Source: Actinoallomurus iriomotensis (GTDB lineage: Bacteria > Actinomycetota > Actinomycetes > Streptosporangiales > Streptosporangiaceae). From it: 64,000 bases of DNA. The notes beneath the pieces are model-generated. The model saw only the letters and a program-made list of their open reading frames with translations. It was not told the origin of the DNA and made no database searches. The position numbers were made by a program, and so were the translations under genes. The DNA lies in assembly GCF_030269445.1 (NCBI RefSeq), contig NZ_BSTJ01000001.1, positions 149,898 through 213,897 on the forward strand, given 5' to 3'. Below, piece by piece: positions 1 through 8,246 of this stretch. Each line of letters starts with the position of its first letter. Position 1 is the stretch's first letter.

Positions 1-28
1 GACCCGGGCGGCCGGAGTCATCCGGCCC

Positions 29-1603
29 TCAGACGGCCGGCGCCTCGACGGCCTCCGCCTTCAGGGCGGGCGGCGCCTCGGACGGCTCCGGGGTCTCCGG
101 CCCGCCGGCCGGGTGTACGTCGCGGAGCAGGGTCGCCACGGTCACGGCGACCGCGACCAGAAGGAGCGCGCTGACGGTCGCGGCCACGTGCATGCCGCCC
201 ATGAACGCCTCGCGGGCGGAGGTGAGCAGTTCCGCGCCGAGGCGGCCGGGCAGGCCGGCGGCCGCGGTCGTCGCGCCCGCCAGCGTGTCGTGGGTCGCCC
301 GCGCGGCGTCGGCCGGCACGCCCGCGGGGACCGAGACCCGGGACCGGTAGACGGCCGTGCCGAGGCTGCCCAGCGCCGCGATGCCCAGGGCGAAACCGAA
401 CTCGCCGCTCGTCTCGTTCAGTGCGCCCGCCGAACTCACCTTCTCCAGCGGCGCCGAGCCGACCACCAGGTCCGTGCCCAGCGTCACCATCGGACCGGCG
501 CCGAAGTTGGCGATCGCGAAACCCAGCATGACCGCGGCGAGGCCGGACGTCGCGCCGGCCTGGGCGACCAGCAGCAGGCCGCACACCGACACGCCCATGC
601 CGCCGCCGATGAGGTACGCGGGCCGGACCCAGCGCGTGAGATGCGGTGACACCAGGAAGCTCACCAGCGAGCCGCCCACGCCGGGCAGCATGCACAGCCC
701 GGCCGTCAGCGGGGAGAGCCCGTGCACGAGCTGGAAGTACTGGGCGATGAACATCATGATCGCGCCCATGAGCATGGTGCCGAACAACATGCTGCCGAGC
801 GCCGCCCCGAACTCCCGGCGGGCGAACAGGCGCATGTCCAGCAGCGGGTCCTCCAGCCGGCGCTGACGCCACACGAACACCCACCCGAAGACCGCGCCGG
901 CCACGATGGAGGCGGCCGGGACGACGTGCCAGCCGCTGCGGGCCAGTTCCTTCAGGCCGTACACCAGGGGCAGGATCGCGGCCAGGGACAGGCCGACGCT
1001 GGGCAGGTCGATCCGCCCGGCCCCGGCGTCGCGGAACTCCGGCAGCAGCACCGGGCCGAGCACGAGCAGCAGCACCATCGCGGGCACGCCGAGCAGGAAC
1101 ACCGACCCCCACCAGAAGTGGTCCAGCATGACCCCGGCGACGAGCGGGCCGAGCGCCGCGCCGGACATGAAGCAGGCCATCCACACGCTGATCGCCACCG
1201 CCCGCCGGCGCGGATCGGTGAACATGTTGCTGATCAGGCCGAGCGTCGAGGGCGCCAGCGTCGCCCCCGCGACGCCGAGCAGCGCGCGGGCGGCGATGAG
1301 CATCGCGGCGCTGGTGGAGTAGGCCGCGAGGATCGAGGCGGCGCCGAACCCGGCGGCCCCGATGAGCAGCAGCCTCCGGCGCCCGATCCGGTCGCCCAGC
1401 GTGCCCATGGTGATCAGGAGGCCGGCCACCATGAAGCCGTACACATCCATGATCCACAACTGCGCGGTGCTGCCGGCGTGCAGGTCGGTGCTCAGGCGCG
1501 GCAGCGCGAGCAGCAGCACGAAGACGTCGATGGAGACGAGAAGGGTGGGCAACGCGAGAACCGCCAGCCCGATCCACTCCCGCTTCCCGGCGGTGGTGTT
1601 CAT
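29..1603 (-). CDS. MFS drug/cation efflux transporter, 14-TM DHA2 (QacA/SmvA-like) type
   Basis: This is a 524-residue integral membrane protein that probably exports a drug or lipophilic cation by proton antiport. The antiporter loop motif GTLGDRIGRRR lies at residues 67-77, and a motif-C-like glycine stretch (GAALGPLVAG) sits near residue 155. The hydrophobic pattern fits about 14 membrane segments, the DHA2 layout rather than the 12-segment one. The start is the ATG at 1603, with GGAG about 9 nt upstream; the frame stays open further upstream, but that extension looks like shadow sequence. It is convergent with nothing visible and lies about 95 bp upstream of the hisF stop on the same strand, so it is probably not part of the his operon. 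The substrate cannot be read from the sequence. Confidence 0.88.
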   Translation of the reverse strand: MNTTAGKREWIGLAVLALPTLLVSIDVFVLLLALPRLSTDLHAGSTAQLWIMDVYGFMVAGLLITMGTLGDRIGRRRLLLIGAAGFGAASILAAYSTSAAMLIAARALLGVAGATLAPSTLGLISNMFTDPRRRAVAISVWMACFMSGAALGPLVAGVMLDHFWWGSVFLLGVPAMVLLLVLGPVLLPEFRDAGAGRIDLPSVGLSLAAILPLVYGLKELARSGWHVVPAASIVAGAVFGWVFVWRQRRLEDPLLDMRLFARREFGAALGSMLFGTMLMGAIMMFIAQYFQLVHGLSPLTAGLCMLPGVGGSLVSFLVSPHLTRWVRPAYLIGGGMGVSVCGLLLVAQAGATSGLAAVMLGFAIANFGAGPMVTLGTDLVVGSAPLEKVSSAGALNETSGEFGFALGIAALGSLGTAVYRSRVSVPAGVPADAARATHDTLAGATTAAAGLPGRLGAELLTSAREAFMGGMHVAATVSALLLVAVAVTVATLLRDVHPAGGPETPEPSEAPPALKAEAVEAPAV

Positions 1604-1698
1604 CGAAGGGACTCCGAACGATCCGGCGCCCCGGATGGGCGCTTTCACCAAGGAGTCGGAGCCCGCCGGGCGTTCTCGACACGTCCCCGGCAGAAAAA

Positions 1699-2451
1699 TC
1701 AGCGGACCGGGTGGCCCGCCTGTCGCAGGGAGTCCTTGACGTCGGAGATCTTCAGCTCGCCGAAGTGGAAGACGCTGGCGGCCAGGACGGCGTCCGCGCC
1801 CGCCTCGATCGCCGGGGGGAAGTGCGCGACCGCGCCCGCTCCCCCGCTGGCGATCACCGGCACGCTCACGACCGCACGTACGGCCCGGAGCATCTCCAGG
1901 TCGAAGCCGGCCTTGGTGCCGTCGGCGTCCATCGAGTTGAGGAGGATCTCCCCGACGCCGAGCTCCTCGCCGCGCCGGGCCCACTCGACGGCGTCGATGC
2001 CGGTGCCGCGCCGCCCGCCGTGCGTGGTCACCTCGAAACCGTCACCGGAGCGGCGGGCGTCCACCGACAGCACGACGCACTGCGAGCCGAACCGGTGCGC
2101 GGCCTCGCGCAGGAACTCCGGCCGGGCGATGGCGGCGGTGTTGACCGACACCTTGTCCGCGCCCGCCCGCAGCAGCCGGTCGACGTCGTCCACGGTGCGG
2201 ATGCCGCCGCCGACCGTCAGCGGGATGAACACCTGCTCGGCGGTACGCCGGACCACGTCGTAGGTGGTCTCGCGCTCGCCGCTGGACGCGGTGATGTCGA
2301 GGAAGGTCAGCTCGTCGGCGCCCTCCGCGTCGTACCGGCGCGCCAGCTCGACCGGGTCGCCCGCGTCCCGCAGGTTCTCGAAGTTGACGCCCTTGACCAC
2401 GCGCCCGGCGTCCACGTCCAGGCACGGGATCACGCGTACCGCGACGCTCAT
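1699..2451 (-). CDS. hisF: imidazole glycerol phosphate synthase, cyclase subunit HisF
   Basis: HisF forms the cyclase half of imidazole glycerol phosphate synthase. It uses ammonia from HisH to convert PRFAR to imidazole glycerol phosphate and AICAR, the fifth step of histidine synthesis. The 250-residue TIM barrel has the two catalytic aspartates at D12 ([12 protein letters not shown]) and D131 ([10 protein letters not shown]), and phosphate-binding glycine loops such as VGGGIRT near residue 80. Length is normal for the family. The ATG at 2451 overlaps the stop of the upstream rid remnant as ATGA, so translation is coupled. It is the last gene of the his operon in this window; its partner hisH lies about 1.2 kb upstream. 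Confidence 0.97.
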   Translation of the reverse strand: MSVAVRVIPCLDVDAGRVVKGVNFENLRDAGDPVELARRYDAEGADELTFLDITASSGERETTYDVVRRTAEQVFIPLTVGGGIRTVDDVDRLLRAGADKVSVNTAAIARPEFLREAAHRFGSQCVVLSVDARRSGDGFEVTTHGGRRGTGIDAVEWARRGEELGVGEILLNSMDADGTKAGFDLEMLRAVRAVVSVPVIASGGAGAVAHFPPAIEAGADAVLAASVFHFGELKISDVKDSLRQAGHPVR

Positions 2452-2645
2452 GCGACCTCCCCCGCCGCCGTGCAGGCGTCCACCTCGATCTCCACCAGTA
2501 TCCGCCCGTCGACGAAGCCCGAGACCTCGACCGTCGTCGCGGCCGGGCGTACGTCCTTGAAGAACTCCGCGTGCGCGCGGCCCACCCGTACGACGTCGGC
2601 GGCGGACGCCTCCCACGGCCCGCCCGAGGAGATGCGCCGGATCAC
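2448..2645 (-). pseudogene. internally deleted RidA/YjgF-family gene between priA and hisF
   Basis: The 65-codon reading frame starts at a GTG overlapping the priA stop (GTGA) and ends overlapping the hisF start (ATGA). Its N-terminus ([10 protein letters not shown]) and its C-terminal half ([20 protein letters not shown], then LVEIEVDA) match the two ends of actinobacterial Rid proteins, which are about 130 residues long. The middle of the fold is missing: roughly 60 residues, perhaps as two in-frame losses around ADVVR. Intact Rid proteins deaminate reactive enamine/imine intermediates and are often encoded beside hisA/hisF. The C-terminal arginine (VRPA) is kept, but a trimer could hardly form without the core strands. 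The frame is open, so a short peptide may still be made, and the frame preserves coupling into hisF. Confidence 0.8.
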
Positions 2646-3364
2646 GTGGCCACCGCCGCGAGGGCCTCCTGGAGGGTGAACGCGCCCGCGTACAGCGCCT
2701 TGCCGACGATCGCACCCTCCACACCGTCCGGGACGAGGCCGGCCAGCGCCCGCAGGTCGTCGAGCGAGGAGACCCCGCCGGAGGCGACCACGGGCTTGTC
2801 GGTGCGGCCGCAGACCTCGCGCAGCAGGTCGGTGTTGGGACCGCGCAGAGTGCCGTCCTTGGTGACGTCGGTGACGACGTAGCGGGGGCAGCCGTCGGCC
2901 TCCAGGCGGTCGAGCACCTCCCACAGGTCGCCGCCCTCGCGGGTCCAGCCGCGGGCCGCCAGCGTCGTGCCGCGCACGTCGAGGCCGACCGCGATCCGGT
3001 CGCCGTACTCGGCGATGATCTTGCGGCACCAGGCGGGGTTCTCCAGCGCGGCGGTGCCGATGTTGACGCGGGCGCAGCCGGTCGCGAGCGCCGCGGCGAG
3101 CGACTCGTCGTCGCGGATGCCGCCGGACAGCTCGACCTTCACGTCGAGCTTGCCGGTCACCTCGGCGAGCAGCGCGTGGTTGGAACCGCGTCCGAACGCG
3201 GCGTCCAGGTCGACGAGATGGATCCACTCGGCGCCCGCGCTCTGCCAGGCCAGCGCGGCGTCGAGGGGCTCGCCGTACGACGTCTCGGTGCCGGCCTCCC
3301 CCTGGACGAGGCGTACGGCCTGCCCGTCGGCGACGTCGACGGCGGGCAACAGGACAAGCGACAT
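2642..3364 (-). CDS. priA: bifunctional phosphoribosyl isomerase A (HisA/TrpF activity)
   Basis: PriA is a TIM-barrel isomerase of 240 residues. In actinobacteria it isomerises ProFAR in the histidine pathway and also phosphoribosyl-anthranilate in the tryptophan pathway, replacing a separate TrpF. Catalytic aspartates are D10 ([15 protein letters not shown]) and D129 ([10 protein letters not shown]); R18 and the loop [10 protein letters not shown] (22-31) follow the PriA rather than the enterobacterial HisA pattern. The ATG at 3364 starts about 3 nt after the stop of the small membrane-protein gene upstream, and the stop overlaps the start of the rid remnant (GTGA). Dual substrate use is established for the family and inferred here. 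Confidence 0.93.
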   Translation of the reverse strand: MSLVLLPAVDVADGQAVRLVQGEAGTETSYGEPLDAALAWQSAGAEWIHLVDLDAAFGRGSNHALLAEVTGKLDVKVELSGGIRDDESLAAALATGCARVNIGTAALENPAWCRKIIAEYGDRIAVGLDVRGTTLAARGWTREGGDLWEVLDRLEADGCPRYVVTDVTKDGTLRGPNTDLLREVCGRTDKPVVASGGVSSLDDLRALAGLVPDGVEGAIVGKALYAGAFTLQEALAAVAT

Positions 3365-3366
3365 AT

Positions 3367-3699
3367 CTACGACCTCCGGTCGAAGGCGAGCGTGACGAAA
3401 ACCGGGAGCAGGAACACCGACAGCACGAATACGGCCAGGCGTCCGGTCCACGATGAGAGTGAGATCCAGGCCAGCACCTGGACCAGCAGGAACGCCACCA
3501 CCACGATGGCGTTCTGCTCACGGCGGCGGCGCGCGAGCAGGCCGCCGGGCCGCCCGGAGCGGCGCGGCAGCAGGCGGGAGACCCGGGCGAGGCGCGCCCG
3601 ACGACGTGCCCGGCGGGCGTTGCGACGGTCGTTCTCCGCCGCCGCCCGGGCACGCTCGGCCTCCAGCGCGGCCCGCCGCCGCTGGCGTTCCTTGCTCAT
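3367..3699 (-). CDS. small basic two-TM membrane protein in the his operon
   Basis: A 110-residue protein of unknown function. Residues 1-60 are extremely rich in arginine and alanine with a predicted helical, positively charged character; two hydrophobic segments follow at about 64-82 and 88-104, and the protein ends in FDRRS. The layout suggests an inner-membrane protein with a cytosolic nucleic-acid- or phospholipid-binding tail. Its ATG (3699) overlaps the hisH stop as ATGA and its stop lies 2 nt before priA, so it is translated with the his genes. Similar small proteins occur at this place in other actinobacterial his operons as far as I recall; no enzymatic role is suggested by the sequence. 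Confidence 0.72.
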   Translation of the reverse strand: MSKERQRRRAALEAERARAAAENDRRNARRARRRARLARVSRLLPRRSGRPGGLLARRRREQNAIVVVAFLLVQVLAWISLSSWTGRLAVFVLSVFLLPVFVTLAFDRRS

Positions 3700-4328
3700 G
3701 ACAGGGTCGAGAGCCAGTTCTTCAGCACCTCGGCTCCGGCGTCGCCGGACTTCTCCGGGTGGAACTGCGTCGCGCACAGCGCGCCGTTCTCCACCGCCGC
3801 GACGAAGCGCTCCCCGTGCTCGGCCCAGGTCACCAGCGGCGCCTCGAACCGGCCCGGCTCCAGCTCCCAGCTCCGGGCGGCGTAGGAGTGCACGAAGTAG
3901 AACCGCGTGCCGGCGTCCAGGCCGCGGAACAGCACCGAGCCCTCCGGCGCCTCGACGGTGTTCCAGCCCATGTGCGGCAGGATCGGCGCGTTCAGCCGCT
4001 CCACCGACCCGGGCCACTCGGCGCAGCCGTCGGTGGTGATGCCGTGCTCGACGCCCTTCTCGAACAGGATCTGCATGCCGACGCAGATGCCCAGCACCGG
4101 GCGGCCGCCCGAGAGCCGGCGGCCGATGATCTGTTCGCCGCGGACCCCGCGCAGGCCGTTCATGCACGCGGCGAACGCGCCCACGCCGGGCACGACCAGC
4201 CCGTCGGCCTCCAGAGCGGTGTCGAAGTCGGCGGTGACGGTCACCTCCGGGCCGAGCCGGGCGATCGCCCGCTCGGCCGACCGGAGGTTCCCCGAGCCGT
4301 AGTCCAGGACGGCGATCTTCGGAGACAT
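3696..4328 (-). CDS. hisH: imidazole glycerol phosphate synthase, glutaminase subunit HisH
   Basis: HisH hydrolyses glutamine and channels ammonia to HisF. The 210-residue class I glutamine amidotransferase has the catalytic triad C82 (LGICVGMQ), H190 and E192 (QFHPEKSG), and an oxyanion-strand-like PGVGAF at 47-52. The N-terminus [14 protein letters not shown] is typical. The ATG at 4328 overlaps the hisB stop by one base, and the gene's stop overlaps the next start by 4 nt, so it is translationally coupled on both sides. hisF is separated from it by three genes, but both subunits are in the same transcription unit. Confidence 0.96.
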   Translation of the reverse strand: MSPKIAVLDYGSGNLRSAERAIARLGPEVTVTADFDTALEADGLVVPGVGAFAACMNGLRGVRGEQIIGRRLSGGRPVLGICVGMQILFEKGVEHGITTDGCAEWPGSVERLNAPILPHMGWNTVEAPEGSVLFRGLDAGTRFYFVHSYAARSWELEPGRFEAPLVTWAEHGERFVAAVENGALCATQFHPEKSGDAGAEVLKNWLSTLS

Positions 4329-4939
4329 CAGAGCGCGCCCTTGGTGGACGGGATGCCGTGCGCCCGCGGGTCGTGCGCGCACGCGTCACGCAGGGCGCGG
4401 GCCAGCGCCTTGAACTGCGCCTCCACGATGTGATGCGCGTTGCGCCCGTACGGCACCTGGATGTGCAGGCAGATCGCGGCGTTGAAGACGAACGCCTCGA
4501 AGATGTGCCGGGTCATCGTCGTGTCGTAGTCGGGCCCGATCATCGGCGCGATGCCCTCAGGCTCGGTGTGCACGAGGTACGGGCGGCCGGACAGGTCGAC
4601 GGTGACCTGCGCGAGCGTCTCGTCCAGCGGCACGCTCGCGTTGGCGAACCGCTGGATGCCGGACTTGTCACCCAACGCCTCGCGGAACGCCTGGCCCAGC
4701 GCGATCGCGGTGTCCTCGATCGTGTGGTGGCTGTCGATGTGCAGGTCGCCGGCGGTCTTGACGGTCAGGTCGAACGAGCCGTGCTTGCCGAGCTGGGCCA
4801 GCATGTGGTCGAAGAACCCCACACCGGTGGCCACGTCGACCTGGCCGGTGCCGTCGAGGTCGACCTCGACGCTGACCCGGGTCTCCTTGGTACCCCGCTC
4901 GACTCGCCCGGTGCGCTTCGCCTCGCTCCGCTCGCTCAA
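4328..4939 (-). CDS. hisB: imidazoleglycerol-phosphate dehydratase HisB
   Basis: HisB removes water from imidazole glycerol phosphate to give imidazole acetol phosphate, the sixth step of the pathway. The 203-residue protein carries the duplicated metal-binding histidine motifs: [20 protein letters not shown] and [16 protein letters not shown]. It is the monofunctional bacterial form without the phosphatase domain. I place the start at the TTG at 4939, which overlaps the hisC stop (TTTGA) and has AAGGAGAG just upstream; there is no ATG or GTG closer to the conserved [10 protein letters not shown] beginning. The rare TTG may tune its output relative to hisC. Confidence 0.94.
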   Translation of the reverse strand: MSERSEAKRTGRVERGTKETRVSVEVDLDGTGQVDVATGVGFFDHMLAQLGKHGSFDLTVKTAGDLHIDSHHTIEDTAIALGQAFREALGDKSGIQRFANASVPLDETLAQVTVDLSGRPYLVHTEPEGIAPMIGPDYDTTMTRHIFEAFVFNAAICLHIQVPYGRNAHHIVEAQFKALARALRDACAHDPRAHGIPSTKGAL

Positions 4940-6021
4940 AGACTCTCCTTCAGGGCGGTACGGAAGGCCGCCATCTCGTCGGGGGTGCCCACGCTCACGC
5001 GCAGCCACTCCGGCGGGCCGACCTCGCGGATCAGCACGCCACGATCAAGAATGCCCTGCCAGACCCGGTGCCGATCGGGGAACCGGCCGAACAGGACGAA
5101 GTTCGCGTCGGAGTCGGCCACCGTGAGGCCTTCGCCGCGCAGCCACGCGACCAGGGCGTCGCGCTCGTCCCGCAACGTCTGGACCGCGCCCAGCAGCTCC
5201 TCCTGGTGGGCGATCGCGGTGCGCGCGACCGCCTGGGTGACCGCCGACAGGTGGTACGGCAGGCGGACGAGCAGCAGCGCGTCGACCACCGCCGGATCGG
5301 CGGCGAGGTAGCCGACGCGCGTGCCGGCCATCGCGAACGCCTTACTCATCGTGCGGGTGACGATCAGCCGCGGGTTGCCGGGCAGCAGCGACAGCGCGCT
5401 CGGCGTGCCCTCGCGCCGGAACTCCGCGTACGCCTCGTCCACGACGACCATGCCCGGCGCGACGCGCAGGACCGCCTCGATCGCCGCCGGCGACAGCGCC
5501 GTGCCGGTCGGGTTGTTCGGCGAGGTGAGGAACACGATGTCGGGCCGGTGCTTCTCGACCGCGGCGACCGCGCGCTCGGCCTCCAGCCCGAAGTCCTCGT
5601 CGCGATGGGCGTTGATCCACCGGGTGCCGCTCACGGCGGTGATGATCGGATGCATGGAGTACGACGGCTCGAAGCCGAGCGCCGTGCGCTCCGGGCCGCC
5701 GAACGCCTGGAGGATCTGCTGGATGATCTCGTTGGAGCCGTTCGCCGCCCACACCTGCCGCGCGGTGACGCCGTTCCCGAGGTAGTCGGCCAGGTCCTTG
5801 CGCAGCTCGACGGCGTCGCGGTCGGGGTAGCGGTTGAGCCCGCCCGCGATGTCCGCGATCGCCTCCGACAGGGCCGCGACCAGCCGCGGCGACGGCGGGT
5901 AGGGGTTCTCGTTGGTGTTGAGCCGGACCGGCACGTCCAGCTGCGGCGCGCCGTACGGCTCCTGGCCGCGCAGGTCGTCGCGGATCGGAAGGTCGCTCAG
6001 CGAGATGGCACTGTCGCTCAC
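4936..6021 (-). CDS. hisC: histidinol-phosphate aminotransferase HisC
   Basis: HisC transfers an amino group from glutamate to imidazole acetol phosphate, giving histidinol phosphate. The 361-residue fold-type I PLP enzyme shows the N-terminal substrate loop [13 protein letters not shown] (33-45), SPNNPTG (167-173), the PLP-contacting DEAYAEF (195-201) and the Schiff-base lysine K227 in [15 protein letters not shown]. The GTG start at 6021 overlaps the hisD stop as GTGA. No unusual insertions are visible and the length is normal. Confidence 0.96.
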   Translation of the reverse strand: MSDSAISLSDLPIRDDLRGQEPYGAPQLDVPVRLNTNENPYPPSPRLVAALSEAIADIAGGLNRYPDRDAVELRKDLADYLGNGVTARQVWAANGSNEIIQQILQAFGGPERTALGFEPSYSMHPIITAVSGTRWINAHRDEDFGLEAERAVAAVEKHRPDIVFLTSPNNPTGTALSPAAIEAVLRVAPGMVVVDEAYAEFRREGTPSALSLLPGNPRLIVTRTMSKAFAMAGTRVGYLAADPAVVDALLLVRLPYHLSAVTQAVARTAIAHQEELLGAVQTLRDERDALVAWLRGEGLTVADSDANFVLFGRFPDRHRVWQGILDRGVLIREVGPPEWLRVSVGTPDEMAAFRTALKESL

Positions 6022-7325
6022 TCGGGGATCCCCCACTCGTACCTCGCTTTGAGCGCGGCCCCGTGGGCCGGCAGGTCTTCGGCCTCGGCCAGCGTGACGA
6101 CCCGGCGGGTCGCCTCGGCCAGGGCCGCCTCGTCGTAGTCGACGACGTGGATACCGCGCAGGAAGGTCTGCACGGACAGCCCGCCGGAATGGCACGCGCA
6201 GCCGCCGGTCGGCAGCACGTGGTTGGAGCCGGCCAGGTAGTCGCCGAGCGACACCGGGGAGTACGGACCGACGAAGATCGCGCCGGCGTTGCGCACCCGC
6301 GCGGCGACGGCGGCGGCGTCCGCGGTCTGGATCTCCAGGTGCTCGGCGGCGTAGGCGTCGACGACCTTCAGCCCGGCCGCGACGTCGTCCACGAGCACGA
6401 TGCCCGACTGCCGCCCGGCGAGCGCCGCGGTGATGCGCTCGGTGTGCTTGGTCCGGGCGACCTGTTCGGCGAGCTCGCGCTCGACCGCGTCGGCGAGCTC
6501 GGTGGAGTCGGTCACCAGCACGGAGGCGGCGAGGGTGTCGTGCTCGGCCTGGCTGATCAGGTCGGCGGCGACCAGGACCGGGTCGGCGGTGGCGTCGGCG
6601 AGGATCGCGATCTCGGTCGGGCCGGCCTCGGAGTCGATGCCGATCACGCCCTTGAGCAGGCGTTTCGCCGCGGCGACGTAGATGTTGCCCGGCCCGGTGA
6701 CCAGGTCGGCCGGCCGGCAGTCCTCGGTGCCGTAGGCGAACATCGCGATCGCCTGCGCGCCGCCCACGGCGTACACCTCGTCGACGCCGAGCAGCGCGCA
6801 CGCGGCGAGGATCACCGGGTGCGGCAGCCCGCCGAACTCCCGCTGCGCGGGCGAGGTGACCGCGAGCGAGCCGACGCCGGCCTCCTGCGCGGGCACGACG
6901 TTCATGACCACGCTGGAGGGGTAGACGGCCTGGCCGCCCGGGACGTAGAGCCCGACCCGCTCGACCGGCACCCACCGCTCGGTGACCGTGCCTCCGGGCA
7001 CGACCCGGGTGGTGACGTCGGCGCGCCGCTGATCACGGTGGACCAGGCGGGCACGGCGGACGCACTCCTCCAGCGCGTCGCGCACGGCCGGGTTGAGTTC
7101 GTCGAGGGCCCGCCGGATCGCCTCCGCGGGCACCCGCGCGGACTCCAGGGCGACGCCGTCGAAGCGTTCGGTGTACTCCCGCACCGCCGCGGCACCGCGA
7201 TGTCGCACGTCGTCGCAGATCGGCCGGACCTTCTCCAGGGCGGCCTCGACGTCGAGCTCGGCTCGCGGCAGTACGGAGCGCAGGTCGCCGGGCAGGGACC
7301 CGCGCAGATCGATACGGGATATCAC
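6018..7325 (-). CDS. hisD: histidinol dehydrogenase HisD
   Basis: HisD is the zinc- and NAD-dependent enzyme that oxidises L-histidinol to L-histidine in two steps, the last reaction of the pathway. The 435-residue protein has the glycine-rich NAD-binding [14 protein letters not shown], the metal/acid-base region [10 protein letters not shown] with SQAEHDTLA, and the paired catalytic residues in YAAEHLEIQ. It is the first gene of the operon: start GTG at 7325, with no good Shine-Dalgarno sequence visible, so it may be leaderless or weakly initiated. The 80 bp between it and the phzF-like gene stop must hold the his promoter, unless the operon is read from further upstream. Confidence 0.95.
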   Translation of the reverse strand: MISRIDLRGSLPGDLRSVLPRAELDVEAALEKVRPICDDVRHRGAAAVREYTERFDGVALESARVPAEAIRRALDELNPAVRDALEECVRRARLVHRDQRRADVTTRVVPGGTVTERWVPVERVGLYVPGGQAVYPSSVVMNVVPAQEAGVGSLAVTSPAQREFGGLPHPVILAACALLGVDEVYAVGGAQAIAMFAYGTEDCRPADLVTGPGNIYVAAAKRLLKGVIGIDSEAGPTEIAILADATADPVLVAADLISQAEHDTLAASVLVTDSTELADAVERELAEQVARTKHTERITAALAGRQSGIVLVDDVAAGLKVVDAYAAEHLEIQTADAAAVAARVRNAGAIFVGPYSPVSLGDYLAGSNHVLPTGGCACHSGGLSVQTFLRGIHVVDYDEAALAEATRRVVTLAEAEDLPAHGAALKARYEWGIPE

Positions 7326-7407
7326 CTGATCAGTCTACGAAGGACGCCCGGCGGCCCGGGCGCCGGTCTCAGGTAATGAGATCGGATCCACGAAGTTTTC
7401 GAGACGT

Positions 7408-8220
7408 TTACGGGGCTCCGCCCTCTTCGGGGCGGAGCGTGCCCTCGATCACCGTGACGGCCTCCCCGAGGAGCAGGACGCGGTCGCCCCGCACCTGGAC
7501 GCCGACGTCGCCTCCGCGCGCCGAGGCCTGGTGGGCGCGCAGGTCCGTACGGCCCAGGCGCCCGGCCCAGAACGGTGCCAGCATGCAGTGCGCCGACCCG
7601 GTCACCGGGTCCTCCGGAACGCCGACGGCCGGGCCGAAGAACCGCGAGACGAAGTCGTAGGAGGAGTCCGGCGCCGTGACACAGATCCCCCGGGCGTCGT
7701 AGCCGGCGAGCGCGGACAGGTCCGGGGTCAGCGACCGCACGGTTTCGGCGTCGTCGAGGACCGCGAGAATGTCGTTCTGGACGTTGCGCCCGGTCCAGGA
7801 CGGCGACGCGCCGAGCGCCTCCGCCAGGCCCGCGGGCGGGTCGATCCGCTCCGGCGGGCAGGCCGGGAAGTCCATCACGAGCAGGCCGCCCTCCCGCCGT
7901 ACGGTCAGGACGCCGCTGCGCAGGGTGTGGAAGCGGATCGGCCGGTCCTCCGGCACGGCGCCCGTCTCGTACAGCACGTGGGCCGCGGCGAGCGTCGCGT
8001 GCCCGCACAGGGCGACCTCGACCGCCGGGGTGAACCAGCGGAGCTCGAAGTCGGCGCCGGAACCGGCGATCGGGCGCGGGAACGCGGTCTCGGAGAGGTT
8101 CAGCTCCATCGCGACCCGCTGCATCCAGGCGGAGTCGGCCGGGGCGGCCAGGACGCAGACCCCTGCGGGGTTGCCGGCGAACGGCCGGCCGGTGAACGCG
8201 TCGACGACATGGATCCGCAT
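7408..8220 (-). CDS. PhzF-family isomerase-like protein
   Basis: A 270-residue member of the PhzF/YddE family, two-domain proteins with a diaminopimelate-epimerase fold. PhzF itself isomerises a dihydro-anthranilate in phenazine synthesis; most relatives have no known substrate. Visible hallmarks are VDAFTGRPFAGNPAGVC (6-22), the probable catalytic glutamate E44 in LNLSETAF, ALCGHATLAAAH and the late DPVTGSAHC motif. No phenazine genes are nearby, so a phenazine role is not supported. The ATG at 8220 lies only about 10 bp from the inserted IS701-type element, so the gene has been cut off from its former promoter; an AGGG just before the start remains as a possible ribosome site. Confidence 0.88.
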   Translation of the reverse strand: MRIHVVDAFTGRPFAGNPAGVCVLAAPADSAWMQRVAMELNLSETAFPRPIAGSGADFELRWFTPAVEVALCGHATLAAAHVLYETGAVPEDRPIRFHTLRSGVLTVRREGGLLVMDFPACPPERIDPPAGLAEALGASPSWTGRNVQNDILAVLDDAETVRSLTPDLSALAGYDARGICVTAPDSSYDFVSRFFGPAVGVPEDPVTGSAHCMLAPFWAGRLGRTDLRAHQASARGGDVGVQVRGDRVLLLGEAVTVIEGTLRPEEGGAP

Positions 8221-8226
8221 GCCGTC

Positions 8227-8246
8227 ACCCTAGTAGTGCTTTGTTA
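8227..8246. repeat. left end / inverted repeat of the IS701-type element with CTAG target copy
   Basis: The 20 bp accctagtagtgctttgtta here are exactly repeated in inverted orientation at 9608-9627. The part inside the presumed CTAG duplication (8230-8233) is TAGTGCTTTGTTA. A CTAG tetranucleotide target duplication is typical of IS701-family elements. Confidence 0.85.

Noticed and set aside
7415-7438. Hairpin gctccgccc / gggcggagc near the phzF-like stop as a terminator
   Set aside because: It lies inside the coding sequence of the last residues; it may contribute to termination, but I could not separate it from ordinary GC-rich coding sequence.
7408-8220. Phenazine biosynthesis
   Set aside because: A lone PhzF-like gene without phzA-G neighbours is not evidence for phenazine production.
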